Shown here: positions 27,721-37,187 of the stretch, piece by piece | Numbering within the stretch: position 1 is the first letter of the stretch | How the letters are laid out: every line of letters starts with the position of its first letter | Assembly: GCF_016862515.1 (NCBI RefSeq) | Contig: NZ_BONC01000019.1 | Coordinates: 1-64,000, forward strand | Source of the DNA: Asanoa iriomotensis | GTDB taxonomy: Bacteria > Actinomycetota > Actinomycetes > Mycobacteriales > Micromonosporaceae | Reading direction: 5' to 3' | Length of the DNA stretch: 64,000 nt | Position numbers and translations under genes: made by a program | The notes under the pieces: generated by a model | What the model was told of the DNA's origin: nothing | What the model saw: the letters and a program-made list of their open reading frames with translations, nothing else | Databases searched by the model: none

Positions 27721-28038
27721 ATGAAGCGGTTGCTCTGGCTCGGCGTCGGCCTCGCGGTGGGCGCCCTGGTCGTGCGCAAGCTGACCCAGAAGGCCAACGA
27801 GTTCACCCCGGCCGGCATCGCCGGTTCGGTGAGCCAGTCCGCCGGCGGCCTCGTCGAGTCGGTCCGCGCCTTCGTCGACGACGTACGCGTCAACATGGCG
27901 GAGCGCGAACAGCAGATCCACGAGGCGTTCGCCAACGGCGAGACCTTCCACGACGAGTTCGAGGACCTGCGGGGTGACGACCTCGAGGTCGAGTTCGACG
28001 AGCCGATCAACGGCCCACGACAGCGCCACAACTCCTAA
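27721..28038 (+). CDS. DUF6167 family protein
   Basis: The product is 105 residues. A short N-terminal hydrophobic segment (MKRLLWLGVGLAVGALVVRK) is followed by a charged helical region rich in acidic residues (EDLRGDDLEVEFDEP). This small protein is regularly encoded between a DUF948 gene and alaS in actinobacteria. It is probably membrane-associated with the acidic part in the cytoplasm. AGGAAGGATAGG precedes the ATG. Confidence 0.8.
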   Translation: MKRLLWLGVGLAVGALVVRKLTQKANEFTPAGIAGSVSQSAGGLVESVRAFVDDVRVNMAEREQQIHEAFANGETFHDEFEDLRGDDLEVEFDEPINGPRQRHNS

Positions 28039-28065
28039 GCCACCACAAACCGGGGAAGGCACCTG

Positions 28066-30747
28066 ATGAAGACGGCGGAGATCAAGCGGCGGTTCCTCGC
28101 GCACTTCGAGGCCAACGGCCATGCCGTGGTCCCGAGCGCCCCGCTGCCCGCCATCGACGACCCGAACCTGCTGTTCATCAACGCCGGCATGGTGCAGTTC
28201 GTGCCCTACTTCCTGGGCCAGCGCACCCCGCCGTGGGAGCGGGCGACGAGCGTCCAGAAGTGCATCCGCACGCCGGACATCGACGAGGTCGGCAAGACCA
28301 GCCGGCACGGCACGTTCTTCCAGATGAACGGCAACTTCTCGTTCGGCGACTACTTCAAGGCCGGCGCGATCCCGCTGGCCTGGGAGCTGGCCACCAAGCC
28401 GGTCGGTGAGGGCGGGTTCGGGCTCGACCCGGAGCGCATCTGGGCCACGGTCTACCTCGACGACGACGAGGCGATCGAGATCTGGAAGCAGACCGGCATC
28501 CCGGCCGAGCGGCTGGTCCGCCGGGGCAAGAAGGACAACTACTGGTCGATGGGCATCCCGGGCCCGGCCGGCCCGTGCTCGGAGCTCTACTACGACCGCG
28601 GTCCCGCCTACGGCCCCGACGGCGGCCCCGAGGTCGACGAGGACCGCTTCCTCGAGTTCTGGAATCTCGTGTTCATGCAGCACGAGATCACGAACGTGAA
28701 GAGCAAGGAGGTCTTCGACGTCGTCGGGGAGCTCCCGGCCAAGAACATCGACACCGGCATGGGCCTCGAGCGGATCGCGTCCCTGCTGCAGGGCGTCGAC
28801 AACCTCTACGAGATCGACGAGGTCAAGCCGATCCTCGACCGGGCGGCCGAGCTGACCGGCAAGCGCTACGGCGCCGGCACCAGCCACGTCGCGGCCGAGT
28901 CGCACCCCGACGACGTGCGGCTGCGGGTGATCGCCGACCACGTGCGCACCTCGCTGATGCTGATCGGCGACGGCGTGACCCCGTCCAACGAGGGCCGCGG
29001 CTACGTGCTCCGGCGGATCATGCGCCGGGCGATCCGGTCGATGCGGCTGCTCGGCTGGCAGGAGCGCTCGCTGCCGGAGCTGCTGCCGATCGCCCGGGAC
29101 TGCATGGCGCCCTCCTACCCGGAGCTGGCCGAGGACTTCGGCCGGATCGCCGACTACGCGTACGCGGAGGAGGAGGCGTTTCTGTCGACGCTGCGCGCCG
29201 GCACGACGATCCTGGACACGGCGGTCACGGAGACCAAGGAGGCCGGTGGCACGACGCTCTCCGGCGACAAGGCCTTCCAGCTCCACGACACGTACGGTTT
29301 CCCGATCGACCTGACTCTGGAGATCGCAGCCGAGCAGGGGCTGCAGGTCGACGCCGACGGCTTCCGCCGGCTGATGGCCGAGCAGCGCTCCCGCGCCAAG
29401 GCCGACGCCCAGGCGCGCAAGACCGGCCACGTCGACCTGTCCGCGTACCGCGCGGTGCTCGACGCGGGCGGCCCGGTCGAGTTCACCGGGTACGCCGAGG
29501 TCAACCGCGAGTCGCGGGTCCGCGCCCTGCTCGACGGGGGCGGCGGCGCGCTGGAGGTGGCCGGCGAGGGCGACACCATCGAGCTGGTCCTCGACGCGAC
29601 CCCGTTCTACGCCGAGGGCGGTGGCCAGCAGCCCGACCTGGGTCTGATCACGGTCGGCGGCGGCCAGGTCGAGGTGTTCGACGTGCAGTCGCCCGTGCCA
29701 GGGCTGATCGTGCACCGCGCCAAGGTCGTCCGTGGCGAGCTGCGGGCCGGCGAGGCCGGCTTCGCGGAGATCGACGTCGCGCGGCGCAAGGCGATCTCGC
29801 GCTCGCACACCGCGACCCACCTGGTGCACCAGACGATGCGCAACTTCCTGGGCGAGTCGGCGACCCAGGCGGGCTCGCTCAACGCACCGGGCCGGCTGCG
29901 GTTCGACTTCAACACCCCGGCGGCCGTCCCGCCGAGCGTGCTCAACGACGTCGAGCAGCAGATCAACGAGGTGCTGCTCGGCGACCTCGAGGTGCACGCC
30001 TTCATCACCTCGCAGGCCGAAGCCCGCCGGCTCGGCGCCATGGCGCTGTTCGGCGAGAAGTACGGCGACGAGGTGCGGGTCGTCGAGGTCGGCGACTACG
30101 CCCGCGAGCTGTGCGGCGGCACCCACGTGGCCCGGTCCGGGCAGCTCGGCCTGGTCAAGATCCTGTCGGAGGCGTCGATCGGTTCCGGCGTACGCCGGGT
30201 CGAGGCGCTGGTCGGCATCGACGCGTTCCAGCACCTCGCCCGCGAGCACCTGCTGGTGGCCCGGCTCGCCGAGCTCTACCGGGTGCCGGGCGAGCAGGTC
30301 GCCGAGCGCGTCGCGCAGACGATCAGCCAGCTCCGCGACGCGGAGAAGGAGCTCGAGAAGCTCCGCGGCCAGCTCGTCCTGGGCGGCGCTGCGGCGCTGG
30401 CGGCCGGTGCGGTCGACATCCGCGGCGTCGCGTTCGTGGGCACCGAGGCGCCCGAGGGTGCCGGCGGCAACGATGTGCGTACCCTCGCGCAAGAGATCCG
30501 CGGCAAGATCGACCAGGCGCGGCCCGCGGTCGTCGCGGTGGCGGCGCGGTCGGGCGGCAAGGCTTCTCTGGTCGTGGCGACCAACGGTGCCGCCAAGTCG
30601 CGGGGCCTGTCGGCGGCAGATCTGGTCAAGGGCGCGCTCTCCGGGCGCGGCGGCGGCAACGCCGACCTGGCCCAGGGTGGCGGCGTGCCGGCTTCAGAGG
30701 CCGTTAACCTCCTGGCCGCCGTCGAGAAAGCTATTGACGGAGCGTGA
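28066..30747 (+). CDS. alaS: Alanyl-tRNA synthetase
   Basis: AlaRS attaches alanine to tRNA-Ala and edits mischarged serine and glycine. The product is 893 residues, full length. The catalytic core starts with [19 protein letters not shown] and includes [13 protein letters not shown]; the editing domain has the zinc ligands in [10 protein letters not shown] and [10 protein letters not shown]; the C-terminal DHHA1-type oligomerisation region is Gly-rich ([14 protein letters not shown]). GGGAAGG precedes the ATG. The stop overlaps the ruvX start. Confidence 0.97.
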   Translation: MKTAEIKRRFLAHFEANGHAVVPSAPLPAIDDPNLLFINAGMVQFVPYFLGQRTPPWERATSVQKCIRTPDIDEVGKTSRHGTFFQMNGNFSFGDYFKAGAIPLAWELATKPVGEGGFGLDPERIWATVYLDDDEAIEIWKQTGIPAERLVRRGKKDNYWSMGIPGPAGPCSELYYDRGPAYGPDGGPEVDEDRFLEFWNLVFMQHEITNVKSKEVFDVVGELPAKNIDTGMGLERIASLLQGVDNLYEIDEVKPILDRAAELTGKRYGAGTSHVAAESHPDDVRLRVIADHVRTSLMLIGDGVTPSNEGRGYVLRRIMRRAIRSMRLLGWQERSLPELLPIARDCMAPSYPELAEDFGRIADYAYAEEEAFLSTLRAGTTILDTAVTETKEAGGTTLSGDKAFQLHDTYGFPIDLTLEIAAEQGLQVDADGFRRLMAEQRSRAKADAQARKTGHVDLSAYRAVLDAGGPVEFTGYAEVNRESRVRALLDGGGGALEVAGEGDTIELVLDATPFYAEGGGQQPDLGLITVGGGQVEVFDVQSPVPGLIVHRAKVVRGELRAGEAGFAEIDVARRKAISRSHTATHLVHQTMRNFLGESATQAGSLNAPGRLRFDFNTPAAVPPSVLNDVEQQINEVLLGDLEVHAFITSQAEARRLGAMALFGEKYGDEVRVVEVGDYARELCGGTHVARSGQLGLVKILSEASIGSGVRRVEALVGIDAFQHLAREHLLVARLAELYRVPGEQVAERVAQTISQLRDAEKELEKLRGQLVLGGAAALAAGAVDIRGVAFVGTEAPEGAGGNDVRTLAQEIRGKIDQARPAVVAVAARSGGKASLVVATNGAAKSRGLSAADLVKGALSGRGGGNADLAQGGGVPASEAVNLLAAVEKAIDGA

Positions 30748-31210
30748 CGCGCTGAGCGCTTTTCGCCGGGGTGTACGACTCGGTGTCGATGTGGGTAACG
30801 TGCGTGTCGGGGTCGCCCAAAGCGACCCCGACGGCATTCTCGCCACGCCGCTGGTGACGTTGCGTCGTGACATGGATGCCGGAGAAGACGCTATTCCTGC
30901 AGATATCGCCGAACTTGCGCGACTTGTCGAGGAGCACGCGATCATCGAGGTGGTGGTCGGTCTGCCCGTCACGCTGGGTGGCAAGGACGGACCTGCGGCG
31001 ACCGGTGCCAGGGCTTATGCTCACCGCCTGGCGACGGTCATCGATCCGGTCCCCGTGCGGCTGGCGGACGAGCGGCTGTCGACGGTCGTGGCGACCCGTA
31101 GGCTGGCCGAGCGTGGCGTGCGGGGAAAGCGGCAACGTGCGGTGGTCGACCAGGCGGCCGCGGTGGAGATACTGCAGGGCTGGCTGGACGCGCAGCGGAG
31201 GCGAACGTGA
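30734..31210 (+). CDS. ruvX: Putative Holliday junction resolvase / pre-16S rRNA nuclease RuvX (YqgF)
   Basis: The product is 158 residues of RNase H-like fold: [17 protein letters not shown] carries the first catalytic Asp, [11 protein letters not shown] the central strand with G-L-P, and [11 protein letters not shown] the conserved D-E-R-L-S/T. The family matures 16S rRNA and was proposed to cut Holliday junctions. The TTG at 30734 overlaps the end of alaS by 14 bases. The stop overlaps mltG as GTGA, making an alaS-ruvX-mltG-aroE run. Confidence 0.92.
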   Translation: MTERDALSAFRRGVRLGVDVGNVRVGVAQSDPDGILATPLVTLRRDMDAGEDAIPADIAELARLVEEHAIIEVVVGLPVTLGGKDGPAATGARAYAHRLATVIDPVPVRLADERLSTVVATRRLAERGVRGKRQRAVVDQAAAVEILQGWLDAQRRRT

Positions 31211-32418
31211 CGATCGACGATCTTGACCTCGCGTTCGAGGACAGGGCCGACAAAGGCCGACATCGACGCGGCTACCGCAAGGCGGCGGCGAGCGGCAAGA
31301 AACCGAAGCGCAAGGGCAACGGCGGCAAGACCGCCATAGCGTTCTTCATGGCGCTGATCCTGCTGGGTGGCCTCGGCGCCGGAGCCTGGTACGGCTTCGA
31401 CCGGATCCAGGGCTACTTCACCACCCCGGACTACGACGGCGCGGGCACCGCCGAGAAGGTCAACGTCGAGGTCAAGCAGGCACAGACCGCGACCGACATC
31501 GCGAACACCCTGGTCCAGGTCGATGTCGTGAAGAGCGCGAAGGCCTTCGTCGACGCGGCCGACGCGGACGTCCGCAGCAAGAACATCCAGCCCGGCGTCT
31601 ACGGCCTCAACAAGCAGATGAGTGCCAAGTCCGCGCTCGCCATCCTCGTCGACCCGAAAAACAAGATCGTCAACGGCGTGACGATCCCCGAGGGCCTGAC
31701 CATGCTCTCCACCTTCAAACGCCTGTCCGAGCAGACCAAGATTCCCGTCAAGGACTTCCAGGCCGCGGCGAAGAACGTCGACAGCTTCGACATCCCGCCT
31801 TACTGGTTCGAACGACGCGACGGCAAGAAGGTGACGAAGTCGCTCGAGGGCTTCCTCTTCCCGGACACGTACGAGATGCCGCCGAAGCCCACGGCCAAGC
31901 AGGTCCTCGACCTCATGGTCAACCGCTTCCTGACCGTGACCGGCGACCTCAAGTTCGCGGACGGCGTCCAGAAGAACCGCGGCGGGATCTCGCCCTACGA
32001 GGCCCTGATCGTCGCGTCCCTGGCCCAGGCCGAGGCAGGCAACAAGGACGACCTGGGCAAGATCGCGCGGGTCGCCTACAACCGGGTGTACGTCAAGGAC
32101 ATGCCGCTGCAGTTCGACGTCACGCTGAACTACGGCCTCGAGGTCGCCGGCAAGCGGACCAAGGCGTCCAAGGACATGACGCAGTCGGACTACGCGGACG
32201 AGACCAACAAATACAACACCCACCTCTTCAAGGGCCTGACACCGACGCCGATCGACAACCCGGGCAAGCAGGCGCTCGAGGGCGCGATGGACCCGCCGGC
32301 CGGCGGCTGGTTGTTCTTCGTGGCGATCGACGCACAGGGCCACTCGGCCTTCGCGGAGACGGACGCACAACACGAGGCCAACAAGGTCAAGGCACGCGAG
32401 GCCGGGATCATCAATTGA
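31207..32418 (+). CDS. mltG: Endolytic murein transglycosylase MltG
   Basis: MltG cuts nascent peptidoglycan glycan strands at the outer face of the membrane. The product is 403 residues: a basic cytoplasmic N-terminus, one membrane helix ([21 protein letters not shown], about residues 39-59), a LysM-like part and the YceG catalytic domain with GFLFPDTYE. The active-site segment reads ASLAQAEAG, where E. coli has ASIVEKET, so one of the two acidic positions is Gln. The second Glu is kept. The operon with ruvX and aroE is usual for actinobacteria. Confidence 0.92.
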   Translation: MTIDDLDLAFEDRADKGRHRRGYRKAAASGKKPKRKGNGGKTAIAFFMALILLGGLGAGAWYGFDRIQGYFTTPDYDGAGTAEKVNVEVKQAQTATDIANTLVQVDVVKSAKAFVDAADADVRSKNIQPGVYGLNKQMSAKSALAILVDPKNKIVNGVTIPEGLTMLSTFKRLSEQTKIPVKDFQAAAKNVDSFDIPPYWFERRDGKKVTKSLEGFLFPDTYEMPPKPTAKQVLDLMVNRFLTVTGDLKFADGVQKNRGGISPYEALIVASLAQAEAGNKDDLGKIARVAYNRVYVKDMPLQFDVTLNYGLEVAGKRTKASKDMTQSDYADETNKYNTHLFKGLTPTPIDNPGKQALEGAMDPPAGGWLFFVAIDAQGHSAFAETDAQHEANKVKAREAGIIN

Positions 32419-33224
32419 CGCGTGCGGCAGTCCTGGGCAGGCCCATCGCCCACTCGTTGTCCCCGGTGATCCACAACGCGGGCTACGCGGCCCTGGGCCT
32501 GACAGACTGGTCGTACACCGCGATCGAATGCGACGAGGCCGGCCTGTCGGCCTTCGTCGCGGGCCTGGGCCCGGAGTGGGCGGGCCTGTCGCTGACGATG
32601 CCGCTGAAAGAGGTGGCGCTGTCGGTCGCGACGTCGGTGGCTCCGGTGGCAGCGACGGTCGGCGCGGCCAACACCCTCGTCCGCCGCCCGGACGGCTGGC
32701 ACGCCACGAACACCGACGTCGAGGGCATGATCGCCCTGTTGTCTGGCGCGGGCGTGACCGCGGGCGCCCGCTTCACGGTCCTGGGCGCGGGCGGCACGGC
32801 CCGCGCGGCCGTGGCCGCCGCCGCACACCTGGCCGCAGACTCGCTGACGGTCGTCGCCCGCCGCCAGTTGGCGATAGAGGAACTGGCGGCCGCGGCCGCG
32901 GACTTCAACCTCCCACTGCGACCCACCCTGTGGCCGGACGCCTTGACCACCCTCGACGCCGACGTAGTCATCTCGACGGTCCCGAAGGGCATCGCGGACC
33001 CACTGGCGATCAACGCCGGCTGGCACCCGACGACGATCGTCTTCGACGCCCTCTACGACCCGTGGCCAACACCGCTAGCCGAGTCTGCTGCGCGCGCCGG
33101 CTGCCGCATCCTCTCGGGCCTGGATCTCCTGCTGGCCCAGGCCTTGGGCCAGTTCCGCCTCTTCACGGGCGCCGAACCCCCGGTCGAAGCCATGCGCGAC
33201 GCCTTGTCCGCGGCCCGTTCCTGA
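32415..33224 (+). CDS. aroE: Shikimate dehydrogenase
   Basis: AroE reduces 3-dehydroshikimate to shikimate with NADPH. The product is 269 residues. Shikimate-binding residues are in HSLSPVIHN and SLTMPLK (catalytic Lys); NTD lies in ATNTDVEG; the cofactor loop is GAGGTARA. The C-terminal LDLLLAQALGQFRLFTG is typical. The TTG start shares its last two bases with the mltG TGA, so expression depends on coupling. It is followed by a 454-base gap before aroC. Confidence 0.93.
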   Translation: MTRAAVLGRPIAHSLSPVIHNAGYAALGLTDWSYTAIECDEAGLSAFVAGLGPEWAGLSLTMPLKEVALSVATSVAPVAATVGAANTLVRRPDGWHATNTDVEGMIALLSGAGVTAGARFTVLGAGGTARAAVAAAAHLAADSLTVVARRQLAIEELAAAAADFNLPLRPTLWPDALTTLDADVVISTVPKGIADPLAINAGWHPTTIVFDALYDPWPTPLAESAARAGCRILSGLDLLLAQALGQFRLFTGAEPPVEAMRDALSAARS

Positions 33225-33678
33225 AGATTCGGGCTCGGGTCCGCCTGGGTCCGGACCGGTGCTCCGCCAGACGCCCGCTTCGCGATGTGTTCCGGTCGAT
33301 GCCACGACCGGTTACCCACCTTGGTCAGGGTCTGGCAGTCGCTTGCTCGCGCTTTAGGGCAGGAGCGGCCAGCGCTTCGGCGGTGATCGTGTGCAGTAGG
33401 TCAAGTCCGCGCCGGGGTGCTCGATGATCGAGTGCACTCGGTCGGTAGAGCTGCCGGTGTGTCGCGCAGACCGGCCGCACGTGATCATCGGCATGGGCCG
33501 GACACAAACTGATCAGGCGCACACGATCACGGCCAGCGGGTCGGGCTTGGTCGTGCCGGACGGCTGGCCGCCCGCACCGCGCGGCTGCGTGTAGGAGGCG
33601 CCGGCCCCGCGGAGTCCGGGTTTTGGGACCGGGTGCCCGGATGCTGGTGGTCGCCGGCCCGCGTGTCAGACTTGGGCC
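33225..33678. other. Intergenic region with decayed repeat, aroE to aroC
   Basis: I find no gene in this 454-base gap. Bases 33380-33533 resemble, on the minus strand, the intergenic element at 59143-59293 and are listed separately. A short interrupted palindrome (CTCGAT-G-ATCGAG) sits near 33421-33433. The aroC promoter should be in the last 100 bases; CAGACT stands 6 bases before the aroC GTG as a possible -10. Confidence 0.5.
33380..33533 (-). repeat. Dispersed intergenic repeat, copy B
   Basis: Read on the minus strand from 33488, the sequence starts ATGATCACGTGCGGC, includes GCGACAC and later GTGCACTCGATC. These landmarks recur in the same order and nearly the same spacing in copy A at 59143-59251. 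Both copies also contain further TGATCA motifs on either side. No open reading frame is maintained between the copies, so it looks like a decayed noncoding element or relic. Confidence 0.5.
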
Positions 33679-34857
33679 GTGTTGCGCTGGTTGACCGCAG
33701 GGGAATCGCATGGGCCGGCGTTGGTGGCGGTGCTCGAAGGGGTGCCGGCCGGCGTCGAGGTGACCAGTGCCGAGATTGGGCGGCAGCTCGGTCGGCGGCG
33801 GCTCGGGTATGGGCGTGGTGCGCGCATGTCCTTTGAGCAGGACGTTGTCGAGATTCTTGGTGGTGTGCGGCACGGCGTGACCCTGGGTAGCCCCGTTGCG
33901 GTCAAGGTGGGCAACTCCGAGTGGCCCAAATGGGAGACCGTCATGGCGGCCGATCCCGTTGATCCTGAGCTGTTGGCCAAGCAGGCCCGCAACGCCCCGT
34001 TGACCCGGCCGCGGCCGGGGCATGCCGACCTCGCGGGCATGCAGAAGTACGGCTACACCGACGCCCGGCCGATTCTCGAGCGGGCCAGTGCGCGGGAGAC
34101 CGCGGCGCGGGTCGCCGTCGGCACTGTGGCGCGGGAGCTGGTGCGGCAGGCGCTCGGCATCGAGATCGTGTCGCATGTCGTCGAGCTCGGGAGCGTCGCC
34201 GCCAAACCCGGGCTTCATCCGCGGCCCGAGGATGCCGAGCGGATCGATGCCGATCCTCTCCGGTGTCTTGATCCTGACGCCAGTGCGCGGATGGTGGCCG
34301 AGGTCGACGCCGCCAAGAAGGACGCGGACACGTTGGGTGGCATCGTCGAGGTGCTCGCCTACGGCGTGCCGCCGGGGCTCGGCAGCCACGTCCAGTGGGA
34401 CCGCAAGCTCGACGCCCGGCTGGCCACCGCGTTGATGTCGATCCAGGCCATCAAGGGTGTGGAGATCGGCGACGCCTGGAACCAGGCGCGGTCGCGTGGC
34501 TCCAGCGCGCACGACGAGATCATCCCGACCGCCAACGGGGTCAAGCGGGTCACCGACCGGGCCGGCGGCCTGGAGGGTGGGATCACGACCGGCGAGCCTT
34601 TGCGGGTACGCGCCGCGATGAAGCCGATCTCCTCGCTCAACCGGGCACTGTCCACGGTGGACGTGGCGACCGGCGAGCCCGCCACCGCCATCAACCAGCG
34701 GTCCGATGTGGCCGCGGTGCCGGCCGCCGCGATCGTGGCCGAGTCCATGGTCGCGTTGGTGCTCGCCGAAGCCGCCACCGAGAAGTTCGGCGGCGACTCC
34801 GTGGTGGAGATCCGCCGCAACCTCGCCGGCTACCTCGACAACCTGGTGATCCGGTGA
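33679..34857 (+). CDS. aroC: Chorismate synthase
   Basis: AroC converts EPSP to chorismate with reduced FMN. The product is 392 residues. It begins GTG-TTG ([15 protein letters not shown]), followed by the signature [25 protein letters not shown] and [22 protein letters not shown] and [12 protein letters not shown] complete the active site. Its stop overlaps the aroK start as GTGA. Codon use is less biased toward C than in neighbours (more CGG/GTG/GAT), but not enough to claim transfer. Confidence 0.96.
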   Translation: MLRWLTAGESHGPALVAVLEGVPAGVEVTSAEIGRQLGRRRLGYGRGARMSFEQDVVEILGGVRHGVTLGSPVAVKVGNSEWPKWETVMAADPVDPELLAKQARNAPLTRPRPGHADLAGMQKYGYTDARPILERASARETAARVAVGTVARELVRQALGIEIVSHVVELGSVAAKPGLHPRPEDAERIDADPLRCLDPDASARMVAEVDAAKKDADTLGGIVEVLAYGVPPGLGSHVQWDRKLDARLATALMSIQAIKGVEIGDAWNQARSRGSSAHDEIIPTANGVKRVTDRAGGLEGGITTGEPLRVRAAMKPISSLNRALSTVDVATGEPATAINQRSDVAAVPAAAIVAESMVALVLAEAATEKFGGDSVVEIRRNLAGYLDNLVIR

Positions 34858-35363
34858 CCGGGCAGCCGCGGGCCATCCTGGTCGGCGCGCCCGGCGCCGG
34901 CAAGACCAGCACCGGGCAGGCGTTGGCCGCGCGGCTCGGCGTGCCCTTCCGCGACACCGACGCCGACATCGAGGCGACCGCCGGCAAGCCGATCCCCGAG
35001 ATCTTCGTCGACGAGGGCGAGCAGCACTTCCGCGCCCTCGAACGTGCCGCCGTGGCGGCCGCGGTCGGTGACTTCGACGGTGTGCTCGCCCTCGGCGGTG
35101 GCGCGATCATGGCCGAGGAGAACCGCGCCGCGCTCGCCGGGCACCAGGTCGTGCATCTGGTGGTGAGCCTCGGCGAGGCGGTCAAGCGGGTCGGGCTCCA
35201 CTCGGGGCGCCCGCTGCTGGAGATCAACCCGCGGGCGACCTTGAAGTTCCTCCTCGACCAGCGGATCCCGCTCTACGAGTCGGTCGCGACGCTCACGGTC
35301 GAGACCGACGGGCGCTCGCCGGACGAGGTGGCCGAGGAGATCGCCGCGCTGCTCAAGCCCTGA
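34854..35363 (+). CDS. aroK: Shikimate kinase
   Basis: AroK phosphorylates shikimate with ATP. The product is 169 residues: Walker [10 protein letters not shown] near residue 11, shikimate-binding DTDADIE, and the GGGAIM loop. The lid region [12 protein letters not shown] is present. The GTG overlaps the aroC stop. Its stop overlaps by 11 bases the end of the convergent hydrolase gene. In many relatives aroB follows directly; here aroB is 4.4 kb away. Confidence 0.94.
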   Translation: MTGQPRAILVGAPGAGKTSTGQALAARLGVPFRDTDADIEATAGKPIPEIFVDEGEQHFRALERAAVAAAVGDFDGVLALGGGAIMAEENRAALAGHQVVHLVVSLGEAVKRVGLHSGRPLLEINPRATLKFLLDQRIPLYESVATLTVETDGRSPDEVAEEIAALLKP

Positions 35364-36030
35364 GCAGCTCGGCCAGCCCTGCCGGCTCCGACAGCATCGG
35401 CCAGTGGCCCGTGGGCAGCGACCGGATCACCATGTCGTCGTCGACCGCCGCGAAGAACGGGTGGCCGGCGGCGCGCATCGCCGCGATCTGCTCCAGCGAG
35501 AACGTGCAGGCGATCATCGAGGCCGGCGGTGTGAGGGTGCCCCCGCGGCGCAGCGGTTGGGCGACCGACCCGAACGGGTGAGTCGTCGCCCGCTTCCTCA
35601 GCAGCGCCAGATCCTCCTCGTCGAGGCCCGCCAGCAGCACCGGATCCGACGCCTGGTCCCAGGGGCGCGACGGCACCGGATCGGTCGACTCCGGCGGTGG
35701 GCCCATGTCGAGCTGGCGGGTGCCGTCGGGGAGCGGACCACTGTCCACATAGATCACGCGTGACACCGGGATGCGCGCGGCGGCCGCCGTCACCGGCAAT
35801 CCGGCGTAGCTGTGTCCAACCAGGACGACGTTGTCGTGTCCGCGCGCCGCGGCGATGATGTCGGCGACGTGCTGCTCCAGGTCGGCGTCGCCCTCGCCGA
35901 CCCGCTCGCCCACGCCGGCCAGCGTCACGGTGACGGCCTTGTCGCCGGCGGCGCGAAGCCGCTCGGCCACGCCGTCCCACACCCAACCGCCGAGCCACAT
36001 GCCCGGCACCAGAACGAAGGTCTCTGTCAT
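35353..36030 (-). CDS. Alpha/beta-hydrolase
   Basis: The product is 225 residues of alpha/beta-hydrolase fold. It has FVLVPGMWLGGWVWD with the oxyanion-hole region, the nucleophile elbow GHSYAG near residue 73, and a late GHWP with the catalytic His. The substrate is unknown; relatives include small esterases and salicylate esterase-like enzymes. It is transcribed divergently from the WYL regulator at 36087, and a perfect inverted repeat lies in the 56-base gap, so it is the probable target of that regulator. Confidence 0.8.
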   Translation of the reverse strand: MTETFVLVPGMWLGGWVWDGVAERLRAAGDKAVTVTLAGVGERVGEGDADLEQHVADIIAAARGHDNVVLVGHSYAGLPVTAAAARIPVSRVIYVDSGPLPDGTRQLDMGPPPESTDPVPSRPWDQASDPVLLAGLDEEDLALLRKRATTHPFGSVAQPLRRGGTLTPPASMIACTFSLEQIAAMRAAGHPFFAAVDDDMVIRSLPTGHWPMLSEPAGLAELLRA

Positions 36031-36049
36031 GGCTGGAGCGTAAAGTGGC

Positions 36050-36072
36050 ATCCGGACACTATCGGTCCGGAT
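36050..36072. promoter_or_regulatory. Operator-like inverted repeat for WYL regulator
   Basis: ATCCGGAC (36050-36057) and GTCCGGAT (36065-36072) are perfect 8-base arms around ACTATCG. The site is 19 bases upstream of the hydrolase start and 14 upstream of the regulator start, so one bound dimer could repress both. Binding by the adjacent regulator is inferred from position. Confidence 0.6.
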
Positions 36073-36086
36073 AAGGAGAGTGACGG

Positions 36087-37043
36087 GTGTCACATCCGGC
36101 TTCCCGGGTGCTGGGCATGCTCGAGCTCCTGCAGACCCACCACCACCTGACCGGCGCCGACCTCGGCGCCCGGCTCGGCGTCGACGAGCGGACGGTCCGC
36201 CGCTATGCCACGACACTCGCGGACCTCGGGATCCCGGTGGCCGCCGCCCGGGGTCGCTACGGCGGCTACCGGCTGAGCCCCGGCTACAAGCTGCCGCCGC
36301 TGATGCTCACCGACGACGAGGCCGCCGCGGTCGTGCTGGGGCTGATCGCGGCCGAGCACCTCGGGCTGACCACCGAGGCCCCGGCGACCGGGCCGACGCT
36401 CGCGAAGATCCGTCGGGTCCTGCCGACGAACCTGGCCGAGCGCCTGGCGGGCGTACAAGAGAGCCTTGGTTTCACGATCGATCGGAGTGCGACCGCGGCG
36501 CGGCCGGCGACCACGACGCTGCTGGCGCTCGGCGCCGCCGCCCGGGCCACCCGGCGGGTGACCATCACCTACCGGTCCTGGCAGGGTGCCGTCTCGTTGC
36601 GCGAGGTCGACCCTTATGGACTGGTCTTCCACGCCGGACGGTGGTACCTGACCGGGTTCGACCACAAGCGCGCCGAGATCCGCACCTTCCGGCTCGACCG
36701 GATCGCCGCTGTCGACACCGGCGAGGAGACGTTCGTCGTGCCGGAGGGGTTCGACGCGGTCGGGCACGTCACCCGTTCGTTGGCCGGGGTGCCCTACACG
36801 TGGGAGGTCGAGGTGCTGTTCGAGGCCGAGGTCGGCCAGGTGCGTCGCCGGGTGCCCGCGACTGTCGCGGAAATCACCGAGACCGGTGACGGCGTCCTGA
36901 TGCGTACGCGGGCGCAAAGCCTGCCTGGAGTGGCACAGATGTTGGCCGGATTCGGGTGGCCGTTCACGATCGTGTCCCCCGTGGAGCTGCGGGAGGCGGT
37001 GCGGGAGCACGCGGAGCGACTGATCCAGCACGCGGCGCGGTGA
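36087..37043 (+). CDS. YafY-type HTH/WYL transcriptional regulator
   Basis: The product is 318 residues. The N-terminal winged helix-turn-helix (RVLGMLELLQTHHHLTGADLGARLGVDERTVRRY) is followed by the WYL domain, with DPYGLVFHAGRWYLTGFD in place of a strict W-Y-L, and a C-terminal WCX-like extension. WYL regulators sense nucleotides or small ligands. The GTG has AAGGAGAG upstream. It is paired with the divergent hydrolase, the usual layout of a local repressor-target pair. Confidence 0.85.
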   Translation: MSHPASRVLGMLELLQTHHHLTGADLGARLGVDERTVRRYATTLADLGIPVAAARGRYGGYRLSPGYKLPPLMLTDDEAAAVVLGLIAAEHLGLTTEAPATGPTLAKIRRVLPTNLAERLAGVQESLGFTIDRSATAARPATTTLLALGAAARATRRVTITYRSWQGAVSLREVDPYGLVFHAGRWYLTGFDHKRAEIRTFRLDRIAAVDTGEETFVVPEGFDAVGHVTRSLAGVPYTWEVEVLFEAEVGQVRRRVPATVAEITETGDGVLMRTRAQSLPGVAQMLAGFGWPFTIVSPVELREAVREHAERLIQHAAR

Positions 37044-37187
37044 ATCTCCACAGAGGACTACCTTGGCGGGCTTGGGATCGAGCAAACGGGCGATCGGCCG
37101 CTGCTAGGGCGGGTGTTAAAATCTTTTGAGATTGGCGTAAACCGGGTGTGTCCGACAAATCGGGCAATTCTCTGAGGATCGAGGCGC

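Noticed and set aside
27643-30492. Open frame of about 950 codons on the minus strand opposite alaS
   Set aside because: Antisense shadow of alaS with biased composition, no start context and no recognisable motif.
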